A stretch of DNA of 59,795 bases from an uncultured Monoglobus sp. (GTDB taxonomy: Bacteria > Bacillota > Clostridia > Monoglobales > Monoglobaceae): NCBI GenBank assembly GCA_947630135.1, contig CANRGH010000015.1, positions 1-59,795 on the forward strand. The letters run 5' to 3'. A model generated the notes under the pieces. The model was not told the DNA's origin. It was given only the letters and a program-made list of their open reading frames with translations, and ran no database searches. Within the stretch, counting starts at the first letter, position 1. Each line of letters opens with the position of its first letter. This document shows positions 25,663-33,131 of this stretch, in pieces. The position numbers and the translations under genes are program-made.

Positions 25663-25776
25663 GAGATCAACTCCTTTTTTCATTATAAATAACTGAAACA
25701 GTTGTTATATACAATATATCACATTTGCCGCGAATTGTAAAGAACACAAATTTTTTTACTTTTTATAAAATTTTTC

Positions 25777-25808
25777 TTGCATTAATCGGATATTTATGTT
25801 AATATAAT
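25777..25808 (+). promoter_or_regulatory. Promoter of the T-box transcript
   Basis: TTGCAT (25777-25782) with either TAATAT at 17 nt spacing (25800-25805) or TATAAT (25803-25808) at 20 nt. Very AT-rich surroundings. Confidence 0.55.
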
Positions 25809-25826
25809 TATACTTACATAATAAAT

Positions 25827-26086
25827 GCGTTTGAGCGGAAACAAGTAGATGCGTGAAAGTCTCAAGAGAGTTGCCGGGTGCTGCGAGGCAATGACGGAAG
25901 CGTTTTCGAATACATTCCGCGAGCAGTGCACCGAAAGGGTTTGAGCCGTCCGAGTAGGCTGCAACGGGAGTTCCCGTCACAGAACTTAGGTATTGATGAT
26001 ACCTTCTGAGGCCGCGGCCGTGAGGGCGCGGTGAATTGAGGTGGTACCACGGGTGAAACTCGTCCTCTGCTTAAAAAGGAGAGCGG
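25827..26086 (+). ncRNA. T-box leader, specifier probably UAC (tyrosine)
   Basis: The conserved T-box sequence 'AATTGAGGTGGTACCACGGG' is at 26034-26053, followed by a terminator hairpin ending GCGGGTTTTTT (26073-26084). Upstream, Stem I shows AGAGAG, the distal GGTGCTGCGAGGC loop and the specifier context GAA-TAC-ATTCC-GCGAGC (specifier 25911-25913). By alignment with the usual GAA-XXX-A pattern the codon is UAC. It should sense uncharged tRNA-Tyr and permit read-through into the downstream symporter gene. Confidence 0.9.
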
Positions 26087-26124
26087 GTTTTTTGTTTTGC
26101 CCGCAAAAGAAAGGATGATTTAAA

Positions 26125-27672
26125 ATGGTTTTGAAAATCGGACTGTTGATTGTTTTCTTCGCGATTATGGTCTCTGTGGGACTTTACTGCAGAAAACATT
26201 CGACTGACGTGAGCGGATTTGTCCTCGGCGGACGCGCTGTCGGCCCGTGGCTCACCGCTTTCGCTTACGGCACATCGTATTTCTCGGCGGTTATTTTCGT
26301 CGGATACGCAGGTCAGTTTGGCTGGAAGTACGGCATTGCCTCATCTTGGATAGGAATAGGAAACGCGGTTATAGGCTCACTTCTCGCGTGGATAATTCTC
26401 GGAAGGCGCACAAGGCTCATGACGCAGCACCTTCACAGCGCGACGATGCCCGAGTATTTCGGCAAAAGGTATCAGAGCACGGCTCTTAAGATAGCGGCTT
26501 CCGTTATCGTATTCATTTTTCTGATCCCTTATACAGCGTCGCTCTATAACGGTCTGTCGAGGCTTTTCTCGATGGCGTTCCCGAGGATCGACTATTCGGT
26601 TTGCGTTATCGTAATGGCGGTGCTCACCGGCGTTTATGTAATCGCGGGCGGTTATATGGCGACGGCCGTCAACGACTTTATTCAGGGAATTATCATGCTG
26701 TTCGGCATAGTGGCGGTCATCGCCGCGGTGCTCGTGCAGAACGGCGGCTTTATCGGGGCTCTCAACGGCCTCGCCGCGATCGAGGCTCCGGGCAACGCGC
26801 CGGGCGCGTTCAACTCGTTCTTCGGCCCCGATCCGCTCGGACTGCTGTTTGTTGTGCTGCTCACCTCGCTGGGAACATGGGGACTGCCCCAGATGGTCCA
26901 GAAGTTTTACGCGATCAAGAGTGAGAACGACATTCAAAAAGGAACGATCATTTCCACGTTCTTCGCTCTGGTTGTTGCGGGCGGCTGCTACTTCCTCGGC
27001 GGATTTGGCAGACTGTTCACCGACAAGCTCACGTTTTTGGCTGACGGCTCGATCGAGGGCGGATTTGACGCGATCATTCCCACGATGCTCTCAGGCCTTC
27101 CCGATATTCTGATCGCGGTCGTTATCGTGCTGGTGCTTTCGGCGTCAATGTCAACGCTCTCGTCGCTGGTTCTGGCGTCAAGCTCGACGCTGACGCTCGA
27201 CCTTCTCAAGGGCCATGTTATCAAGAACATGGACGAGAAAAAGCAGGTCCTCATTATGAGAATACTTATCGTCGCGTTTATCGCGATCTCGGCGATTATC
27301 GCGCTCAACAAGGATAAGCTCAGCGCGATCGCACAGATGATGGGCATCTCGTGGGGCGCTCTCGCGGGCGCGTTCCTCGCTCCGTTCATGTATGGCCTCT
27401 ATTGGAAGAGGACGAACAAGATCTCGGTATGGGCGAGCTTTATCTTCGGCGCGGGCATTATGATTCTCAATATCCTGACGCCCGGCATCTTCCCCGCGAT
27501 TTTGAAGTCGCCGATAAACTGCGGCGTTATCGCGATGCTGGCCGGCCTCGTTATCGTTCCGGTCGTAAGCCTGCTCACCGGCAAGCCCAAGGACCTCGGT
27601 GCGGTGGACGATATGTTCGGCTGCTACAACAAAGAGGTTGTGGTCCCCGCAAAAGAGTCACTCGGCAAATAA
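26125..27672 (+). CDS. Sodium:solute symporter (SSS family), T-box-controlled
   Basis: 515-aa secondary transporter with about 13 hydrophobic helices. 'GFVLGGRAVGPWLTAFAYGTSYFSA', split around residues 34-58, is the SSS sodium/substrate-site signature, and 'GTWGLPQMVQKFYAIKSEND' lies in the middle. Pantothenate (PanF) and proline (PutP) carriers are relatives, but the leader's tyrosine-type specifier suggests uptake of tyrosine or a tyrosine-containing compound (inference). An AAAGGATG ribosome site precedes the ATG. Single-gene transcript closed by a strong terminator. Confidence 0.88.
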   Translation: MVLKIGLLIVFFAIMVSVGLYCRKHSTDVSGFVLGGRAVGPWLTAFAYGTSYFSAVIFVGYAGQFGWKYGIASSWIGIGNAVIGSLLAWIILGRRTRLMTQHLHSATMPEYFGKRYQSTALKIAASVIVFIFLIPYTASLYNGLSRLFSMAFPRIDYSVCVIVMAVLTGVYVIAGGYMATAVNDFIQGIIMLFGIVAVIAAVLVQNGGFIGALNGLAAIEAPGNAPGAFNSFFGPDPLGLLFVVLLTSLGTWGLPQMVQKFYAIKSENDIQKGTIISTFFALVVAGGCYFLGGFGRLFTDKLTFLADGSIEGGFDAIIPTMLSGLPDILIAVVIVLVLSASMSTLSSLVLASSSTLTLDLLKGHVIKNMDEKKQVLIMRILIVAFIAISAIIALNKDKLSAIAQMMGISWGALAGAFLAPFMYGLYWKRTNKISVWASFIFGAGIMILNILTPGIFPAILKSPINCGVIAMLAGLVIVPVVSLLTGKPKDLGAVDDMFGCYNKEVVVPAKESLGK

Positions 27673-27680
27673 ACATGTAA

Positions 27681-27719
27681 AATAACAAAACCCGCGCATT
27701 TGCGCGGGTTTTGTTATTT
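27681..27719. terminator. Bidirectional terminator after the symporter
   Basis: A stem of about 17 bp (AAATAACAAAACCCGCG and its complement) with flanking A- and T-rich sides. It marks the end of the host transcription unit and the left border of the prophage. Confidence 0.9.
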
Positions 27720-27741
27720 GGCGGAGTTGGTGGGATTTGAA
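27719..27741 (-). other. Probable attL core: tRNA 3'-end remnant
   Basis: The minus strand reads TTCAAATCCCACCAACTCC followed by GCCA: T-loop, 3' half of the T-stem, acceptor strand and CCA of a tRNA. The 5' half of a tRNA is absent; upstream bases no longer pair. A 62-nt gap separates it from the integrase stop codon. This fits an integration site in a tRNA gene, with the intact copy at the other prophage end outside the window (inference). Confidence 0.65.
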
Positions 27742-27802
27742 GCCGCAAGAAACAGCGTTTTTATTGAGCGTTATTGCAGTTTGACTTGATTTTGACTTAT
27801 TC

Positions 27803-28822
27803 TTATTTTTGTGATAAAAAGCTGTTTAGCTTGTCGGCGGTTTTTATTGCTCTGGCTTTGCTTATATGGGTGTATATATCACGGGTCACTTGAATTGTTG
27901 AATGGCCGAGCAGTTCTTGGGCGTCTTTTACGTCAATGCCTGCCTCAAATAAAATCGTGGCGTATGCGTGGCGGAGCTGGTGCGATGTTATGGATAGGCC
28001 TGTTTCGGCTTGGTATTTTCGCCATAGAATTGTAAACTCTCCGCTCTTTATTATTTCGCCGTCTTTGTTCGGGAAAATAAGGCCGGAAGTTTTTCTTTTG
28101 GTGAGCTCGGAAAACAAGCAATCCGGGATCACTATATGCCGAGTTCCGGCCTCGGTTTTCGGCTGCTTGATATGCGGAAAATTCCCAACATAATAAACGG
28201 ATTTATTCACGCTTACGGTCTTGTTAGTAAAATCGACATCACTGTAATTGAGCGCCAATGCTTCGCCTCGGCGCATGCCCGTATAAAGCACGAAATAGGC
28301 ATAGAAACCGAATGTTTTGTCAATGCTGTTTTTTACGATCTCGATCTCTTCCAGAGTCGGAGCGTCTCGCTTGGTTTTGGGAAGGTTTTTCGGGATACTG
28401 ATATATTGACAGGGGTTGACGCTCACATAATTATTAATTACCGCATATTTAAAGATCAAGTTTAAAACGAGCAAGCGTGTCCTTACTGTTTTTTGCGCGT
28501 ATCCTTTGGCCGCCATGCTTTGAATAAAATTACTGACGTCTTTGGATTGAATATCTTTGATCGACATGCCACTAAATCTATTAACAATTTGTTCGAGGGC
28601 GGGCTTATATTGCCTTATGGTATTGTGTTCTATATTTTCAAAATGCTCGGCCGCCCACTCATCGGCGACAACTTCAAAGGGCTTGCCCTTTTCTTCTGCC
28701 TCTCGGTATTCGAGCATTTTTCTATTGATCTCGCGCTCGGATTTGCCGTAGAAGGAGACTACTTTTCCGTTAACGCGGATCTGGCGGCAGTATCGTCCGT
28801 CTTTGCGCTTTTTTAAACCCAT
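27803..28822 (-). CDS. int: Phage tyrosine recombinase (integrase)
   Basis: 339-aa site-specific recombinase. N-terminal AP2-like arm-binding region ('GRYCRQIRVNGKVVSFYG'), SAM-like core-binding domain (about 50-140), and a catalytic domain with all key residues: Arg in 'YTGMRRGEALAL', Lys in 'KTEAGTRHIVI', 'HQLRHAYAT', His in 'LLGHSTIQVT', and Tyr in 'DIYTHIS'. It lies next to the tRNA remnant at 27719, as usual for integrases that use tRNA genes. An AGGTG ribosome site precedes the start. Confidence 0.96.
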   Translation of the reverse strand: MGLKKRKDGRYCRQIRVNGKVVSFYGKSEREINRKMLEYREAEEKGKPFEVVADEWAAEHFENIEHNTIRQYKPALEQIVNRFSGMSIKDIQSKDVSNFIQSMAAKGYAQKTVRTRLLVLNLIFKYAVINNYVSVNPCQYISIPKNLPKTKRDAPTLEEIEIVKNSIDKTFGFYAYFVLYTGMRRGEALALNYSDVDFTNKTVSVNKSVYYVGNFPHIKQPKTEAGTRHIVIPDCLFSELTKRKTSGLIFPNKDGEIIKSGEFTILWRKYQAETGLSITSHQLRHAYATILFEAGIDVKDAQELLGHSTIQVTRDIYTHISKARAIKTADKLNSFLSQK

Positions 28823-28860
28823 AATCTACACCTCCAAAATAATCGATCGCCCGGTTACAG

Positions 28861-29940
28861 CTATTTATGCCTTAGACAGTAGTAACTGTTTAGTGCTTGT
28901 CCGCTGTTGCAGCCGGGGTATTGGCATTTATGATCTTTGCAATAACGTGTTGACGTGTTTGCTATGCGTTCAATACAACCGTGTTCCGAACATTTGTGCC
29001 AATAGCAATAATAACTGTCACTTGTCGGACTTCTGTCACAACCGGGAAAAAGGCATGTTTCTTCTTCCTGATAGTCGGTTGTACTATAATAGTTATTTTC
29101 GTATGTGGGCGTGTATTCAACTGTTGTGTTGGAGTTTGCCTGATCTTCGAGCTCGGAAATATTTTCATTTAGCTGTCTGTTTGTTTCGTTCACCTGGTTA
29201 ATGTAGCTGTTCGCTTTTTCCACTGTGCTTTTTAACTCGGCGTCTTTGTCCTGCAGAGCGGTATTGGCTTGATTATATTTATTCAGCATATCATAATAAC
29301 CGTATCCCAATACGGAGCTTAGTAGCAGCAACAAAACACATAATATTCCCGGCAAAATTGAAATTTTTGAATTTTTCCGGCGGACTTTTTTCAGGCTTTT
29401 TTTGCAGTAGGGGCAATAATCGTATGTATCGGAAACATCGGCGCCGCATTTTGGGCATTTTATCATATTATTGTTCGGCGAAGTATTTTCGGGCAGCGGC
29501 TTTTGTGCTTTTTCCGGCTGCGGAGTTTCGGGCGGGATATCTTTTGTCAAAGCGTCAAACTCGGCCTTGTGCACGGCTGTTTTTGTATATTTATCGTTTA
29601 TTATTCTTTCGTGCAGGTATAATTCACCGTTATGCAGATATTTGTTATAGTCAAATTTTATATTGTTTCTGTTTATTATCGCGTTTTCTATAGTTCCTTC
29701 TTTGGTTAAAACATGGCACGGAATATAATCTGTGTCAGCGCTTTGCTGCGGCTCGGGTTGACTTTCAGGGGTTGGTGTTCCGAACAGCTTTTGTCTAAAT
29801 TCTTCCGGAGCCTGCGGCTTCTCACCCTGCCTGATCTTCTCCTGACCTTCCTCCCACTCCGAGAGTTTCGACAGCGGCACCCTCACGAGTCGTCCGCTCG
29901 CCGCCTCGGTCAGTATATACGTCTCGTTGTCCTTCGCCAT
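28861..29940 (-). CDS. Zinc-ribbon membrane protein with Cys/His repeat tail
   Basis: 359 aa of unusual build: N-terminal 'RLVRVPLSKLSEWEEGQEK' segment, charged linker, zinc ribbon (Cys162, 165, 176, 179), one transmembrane helix (about 193-216), a coiled coil (218-268), and from 296 three tandem Cys/His units ('CLFPGCDRS...YYCYWHKC', '...TRYCKDHKC', 'YPGCNSG...YYCLRHK'). The topology suggests a cytoplasmic zinc ribbon and an external, or else folded-back, Cys-rich tail. It lies in the lysogenic block between integrase and repressor, so it may be expressed in lysogens. Function unknown. Confidence 0.8.
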   Translation of the reverse strand: MAKDNETYILTEAASGRLVRVPLSKLSEWEEGQEKIRQGEKPQAPEEFRQKLFGTPTPESQPEPQQSADTDYIPCHVLTKEGTIENAIINRNNIKFDYNKYLHNGELYLHERIINDKYTKTAVHKAEFDALTKDIPPETPQPEKAQKPLPENTSPNNNMIKCPKCGADVSDTYDYCPYCKKSLKKVRRKNSKISILPGILCVLLLLLSSVLGYGYYDMLNKYNQANTALQDKDAELKSTVEKANSYINQVNETNRQLNENISELEDQANSNTTVEYTPTYENNYYSTTDYQEEETCLFPGCDRSPTSDSYYCYWHKCSEHGCIERIANTSTRYCKDHKCQYPGCNSGQALNSYYCLRHK

Positions 29941-29962
29941 TATTTATCACTCCCATCTTTGT

Positions 29963-30580
29963 TTATTTACATTTTTCTTTGGTTAAGGTTATGTAATAAT
30001 ATTCGTCTTTATTGTCGATACAGCGGGTTTCTTTGTCCGGACTTAAGACGGTGTCTTCATCGTCACGGTCAGTGAAGTTTAAATAGCCGCCGTTTGAGAA
30101 AAAGATATAGTTTATGTGATATAAATAATCGGTACGTCTTTCTATTTCGGCGGGCAGCTTATATTCTTTGCGAATGGCGGAGCCATCAGGGTCTCTTGAC
30201 ATGATCACATAATATTTTGCTTTGTATTCCTCGGCCTCGTAGAAGTCACCGATCTGCATTGTCTTATATCCGAGTAATCTCGGGATATAAAGAATTGAAA
30301 GAGCAAAATATATTAAAATGACGATAAAGAATACTTTACTCTTTATTTTCTTTAATCTTCGTTTTCTTATTGCCTCTATTATATAATCTATACAACATAA
30401 TATAAAAGAGCCAAAGAATATCGCAGACGAATCTAAAACCAGTGATCTGATCGGAATATCAAATTCTATTCCGTACCAAAATAAGATCAAGCACAGAACA
30501 AAAGGCGTCAACGCAGCACCCGCTTCAAACCGCTCATCATCATTTAGTTTATCTAATATGCCATTAAACAGATCTTTCAT
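29963..30580 (-). CDS. Hypothetical membrane protein in the lysogeny block
   Basis: 205 aa. Three hydrophobic segments in the first 110 residues ('AALTPFVLCLILFWYGIEF', 'SAIFFGSFILCCIDYII', 'VFFIVILIYFALSILYI') and a soluble C-terminal part. Its start codon overlaps the repressor stop (ATGA), so it is coupled to repressor translation. Expression with the repressor suggests a lysogenic conversion or superinfection-exclusion role, but nothing in the sequence proves it. No family recognised. Confidence 0.72.
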   Translation of the reverse strand: MKDLFNGILDKLNDDERFEAGAALTPFVLCLILFWYGIEFDIPIRSLVLDSSAIFFGSFILCCIDYIIEAIRKRRLKKIKSKVFFIVILIYFALSILYIPRLLGYKTMQIGDFYEAEEYKAKYYVIMSRDPDGSAIRKEYKLPAEIERRTDYLYHINYIFFSNGGYLNFTDRDDEDTVLSPDKETRCIDNKDEYYYITLTKEKCK

Positions 30581-31989
30581 TTTGTTTTATTTCGGATTCC
30601 GATAACTTTTCCGTAGCAGTAAAAGTTATCGTCAGACGTGATGATAATTTTTTCATATTTGGGGTTATGTGAAATAAAACCGTTTGATTCCTTTTCTTTA
30701 ATATAGACTTGATCGCCAAGTCTAAACAAACATATATCCCCATCCTCAACACTAGGTTGTTGCTTTATATATACTATGTTACCGTCGTGCAACGTTGGCT
30801 CCATACTATCACCTGATACACGAATAAGAAATGATGTTTCTTGTGGTTCGTCTGGTGATAAGCTAACCATCTCAAATGGGGATTCGTCTAAGAACTGACC
30901 GGTACCGGCAGCGGCAGGCACAAGATATTGGGGTACTTCTTTTTTAAAAGCATAATAATCTGATACAATTTGACCATTTTGTTTTATACTGAATTTTATA
31001 TCGTTATTGTTGTCGTAAGAATTGTCATATTCTGCGATATTAATATTTTCTTTTAATGTTATTGTTAAGTCCGGGTTTTGTTTAACATCTTCCCAATTTG
31101 TATAATTAAAGAAGAATTTTTGAAGAACCACATCCAAAAATTCTGTATATGAAGTTGAGATATCTATATATAGATTAAATAATGCCATAAAAGTTTCGTT
31201 ATGTTCTTTGCATAATTCCTTTTTGTATTCGCTAAGCATAATTTCTCCGCTTAAAGAAGCATGAGGATCAAACGGAACATTTTTAAAACTTGTTACGTTA
31301 TATGACGCATTATTTATAAAATAGTCATTATATGCATTTGTTTTTTCATGATCAAAATGTGTTAACATATTTCTAAAATCAGACATGATTGATCGTTTTT
31401 TCGATTTACCATTTTTTAAGGTTTCTTTATATATTTTATCTAACTTTTCTTTTTCTTTTAAAACTTTTTTGTCGTTCAAGAAATCCTTTAATACATTTTG
31501 ATAACACTTAAATCTTTTTCTTATATCTGTGTTGAAAATATTATCAAGATCAATATAAATTAAATCTAAGGCTTCATCAATAAAAATCACAGTATATTCG
31601 AATATCGGCATACAATAATCACTGTTATTTTGTAATAAATTGTAAAATAACGTATGTGCACAATATGTTTTATTTCTTGCTTCCCATAAATAGGACATAT
31701 ATCTTGTAAGAATATGATCTTGATTAAAAACTTCCTTTAAATTCAACGTATATGTAAATTTGTTATCATTGGTTAATTTTAATGCAGTTTTTGGCTGTTC
31801 TCGTTCAAGAAGATAATCGGCAGATACATGGAAATAATCACAAAGCATATTTAAACTATCATATTTTGGTAGCTGACGACCGGTTTTCCAATTACTGATG
31901 AGGGCTTCAGAAATGCCGGTATCTTTTGCAAGTTTATAGGCAGTAATATTTCTATCTTGTATAAGTTTCACAATAATATCTTTAAACAT
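30577..31989 (-). CDS. Phage repressor: HTH + HEPN-like insert + S24 peptidase
   Basis: 470 aa, roughly twice the length of ordinary CI-like repressors. Residues 1-62 are an XRE-type helix-turn-helix ('YKLAKDTGISEALISNWKTG'). Residues about 350-470 are a LexA/CI-type S24 domain with cleavage site Ala361-Gly362, Ser395 in 'GDSMEP' and Lys431 in 'VYIKE'. Between them lie some 280 mostly helical residues with 'SDFRNMLTHFDHEK' (Arg206...His211, an RX4H motif as in HEPN nucleases). The gene is strongly AT-rich compared with its neighbours. It should hold lysogeny and be inactivated by RecA-stimulated self-cleavage; a nuclease function of the insert is an inference. Confidence 0.85.
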   Translation of the reverse strand: MFKDIIVKLIQDRNITAYKLAKDTGISEALISNWKTGRQLPKYDSLNMLCDYFHVSADYLLEREQPKTALKLTNDNKFTYTLNLKEVFNQDHILTRYMSYLWEARNKTYCAHTLFYNLLQNNSDYCMPIFEYTVIFIDEALDLIYIDLDNIFNTDIRKRFKCYQNVLKDFLNDKKVLKEKEKLDKIYKETLKNGKSKKRSIMSDFRNMLTHFDHEKTNAYNDYFINNASYNVTSFKNVPFDPHASLSGEIMLSEYKKELCKEHNETFMALFNLYIDISTSYTEFLDVVLQKFFFNYTNWEDVKQNPDLTITLKENINIAEYDNSYDNNNDIKFSIKQNGQIVSDYYAFKKEVPQYLVPAAAGTGQFLDESPFEMVSLSPDEPQETSFLIRVSGDSMEPTLHDGNIVYIKQQPSVEDGDICLFRLGDQVYIKEKESNGFISHNPKYEKIIITSDDNFYCYGKVIGIRNKTK

Positions 31990-32017
31990 TTGTTAAAACC
32001 CCCTAAACTTAGCAAAA

Positions 32018-32061
32018 GTTAAGTAAAAGTTATTGACTACTTAACATTTGCATAGTATAAT
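32018..32061 (+). promoter_or_regulatory. Rightward early promoter with operator
   Basis: TTGACT (32033-32038), a 17-nt spacer, TATAAT (32056-32061). An inverted repeat GTTAAGTA (32018-32025) / TACTTAAC (32038-32045) brackets the -35 box and is a good repressor-site candidate. It drives the early genes from 32200 onward. Confidence 0.75.
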
Positions 32062-32067
32062 ATAAAT

Positions 32068-32174
32068 AAGTTGTTGACAAGGCAAGGAAAACGGCCGCAA
32101 ATGCTTGTGTGTTTATGTAGTTTTCTTTCCCTAAATAGAATTATACAAAACAAGTAAGCATTTGTCAACAACTT
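32068..32174. promoter_or_regulatory. Long inverted repeat of the lysogeny switch
   Basis: AAGTTGTTGACAA (32068-32080) and TTGTCAACAACTT (32162-32174) form a perfect 13-bp inverted repeat; CAAATGCTT (32098-32106) and AAGCATTTG (32157-32165) form a second one inside it. The outer arms fall on the start site of the rightward promoter and on the -35 box of the leftward one. They may be paired operators or, in RNA, a long stem. Confidence 0.65.
32140..32168 (-). promoter_or_regulatory. Leftward (repressor) promoter, facing the rightward one
   Basis: On the minus strand TTGACA (32168-32163), a 17-nt spacer, TATAAT (32145-32140). It would transcribe the repressor with a leader of about 145 nt and runs head-on into the rightward promoter at 32033-32061. 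Confidence 0.75.
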
Positions 32175-32199
32175 GTTGATTGAAAGCGAGGTGAAAATA

Positions 32200-32409
32200 A
32201 TGCCGAATAATATGCTTAAACTGCCGCTGGCGCAGATTGGAAAAAATCAGAATGATCTGCTTCCGGAGCTCAGAGCGAGAGGTTTTACAAATCTTTCCGA
32301 TTGTTTGCTATCGAAATACGCAAACGGTCGAGACACCGGGCCGCAGTCAAAAAAGGTTCTGGCTGCCGCTTATGAGATAATCGAAGGCTGGAAGAAAGAT
32401 ACGGCGTAG
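32200..32409 (+). CDS. Small early DNA-binding protein (Cro-like position)
   Basis: 69 aa. 'LAQIGKNQNDLLPELRARGFTNLSDCLLSKYANGR' is split over residues 9-43; it looks like a helix-turn-helix with the second helix region 'NLSDCLLSKYANGRDTGPQS'. The ATG at 32200 follows GCGAGGTG. First gene of the rightward early transcript, the place of Cro. Regulation of the face-to-face promoters is the likely job (inference from position). Confidence 0.7.
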   Translation: MPNNMLKLPLAQIGKNQNDLLPELRARGFTNLSDCLLSKYANGRDTGPQSKKVLAAAYEIIEGWKKDTA

Positions 32410-32420
32410 GAGGAGGTGTG

Positions 32421-32570
32421 ATGATGGAAAAAGAAAAAACCTTAAACGGTTATACGCGGATCGTGGTTGAAACAGATGAGGAAAACCCCGTAACCGTTGC
32501 CGAAATAACCGCGGACGCAGTTGAGTTGGCAGACGGATACAGGGTTAGATTTACACCGGACTATACTTAA
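32421..32570 (+). CDS. Small early protein, hypothetical
   Basis: 49 codons plus stop, behind a perfect AGGAGGTG ribosome site. The product starts 'MMEKEKTLNGYTRIVVETDE' and is acidic, with alternating beta-type residues. It follows the Cro-like gene by 11 nt and overlaps the convergent DUF2188 gene by four nucleotides. No family recognised. Confidence 0.6.
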   Translation: MMEKEKTLNGYTRIVVETDEENPVTVAEITADAVELADGYRVRFTPDYT

Positions 32571-32797
32571 TGCTCGGTGTCTCTTGGCGGGCAAGGATCA
32601 TTGCCATAACTATCTTTTGAGCGAATCTGACCATTTGGCCTTTGGACAATTAATTCGCTTTGCTGATTGCGTGCAATATCTCTGCCGTAGCTTATAGCTT
32701 CGCTTTGCGTATCAAACAATTTAGTGTCTCTGGTGTTGCCTTCACCATGGACAGCCCATTTGTTATCGCGGGGCGAAACCCATTGATTTTTTCCCAC
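32567..32797 (-). CDS. DUF2188-family protein
   Basis: 76 aa. 'WAVHGEGNTRDTKLFDTQSEA', read across residues 14-34, and 'RPNGQIRSKDSYGNDPCPPRD' at the end are the DUF2188 pattern. It is a small two-strand/helix protein of unknown role, common in phage and mobile-element early regions. It is the only minus-strand gene inside the rightward early block. A possible promoter for it lies at 33068-33097. Confidence 0.85.
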   Translation of the reverse strand: MGKNQWVSPRDNKWAVHGEGNTRDTKLFDTQSEAISYGRDIARNQQSELIVQRPNGQIRSKDSYGNDPCPPRDTEH

Positions 32798-32840
32798 AAT
32801 GGCTCACCTCTTTTCGAAAATTATTTTAGGTGGTGATGTA

Positions 32841-33047
32841 GTGAAAATACAACATTTGCTCGCGAAATATCTTAAGGAGCACGGTATAACAATATCGTAT
32901 CTGGCGAGGGTTACGGGAATACAGTATGAATTGCTCAGGCGCTCACTTAACGAGAACCGCGTTATGACAGCCGATGAGCTGGCATCGGTGCTGACAAACA
33001 CGGAAATAAAGATCGAGGATTTGACTAAAACACAAAATATTGTATAA
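32841..33047 (+). CDS. Small XRE-type HTH protein
   Basis: 68 aa. 'LAKYLKEHGITISYLARVTG' and 'YELLRRSLNENRVMTADELA' form a four- to five-helix XRE-like DNA-binding fold. The GTG at 32841 is preferred over the upstream ATG (32799) because it follows TTAGGTGGTGAT. It is a phage early regulator by position; target unknown. Confidence 0.75.
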   Translation: MKIQHLLAKYLKEHGITISYLARVTGIQYELLRRSLNENRVMTADELASVLTNTEIKIEDLTKTQNIV

Positions 33048-33067
33048 ACAGTCCATACACCATAGAT

Positions 33068-33097
33068 ATAATACCACAGTATGTAGTATTTTGTCAA
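33068..33097 (-). promoter_or_regulatory. Possible minus-strand promoter with palindrome
   Basis: On the minus strand TTGACA (33097-33092), an 18-nt spacer, TATTAT (33073-33068). The spacer is an imperfect palindrome (ATACCACAGTATGTAGTAT). It would read antisense through the HTH gene toward the DUF2188 gene. Confidence 0.4.
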
Positions 33098-33131
33098 TAG
33101 GTAAATTACAAGATATTGGATATAGTATAGA

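Noticed and set aside
27719-27795. Complete tRNA gene at the prophage border
   Set aside because: Only the 3' part is tRNA-like; the upstream bases do not form D-arm, anticodon arm or acceptor stem.
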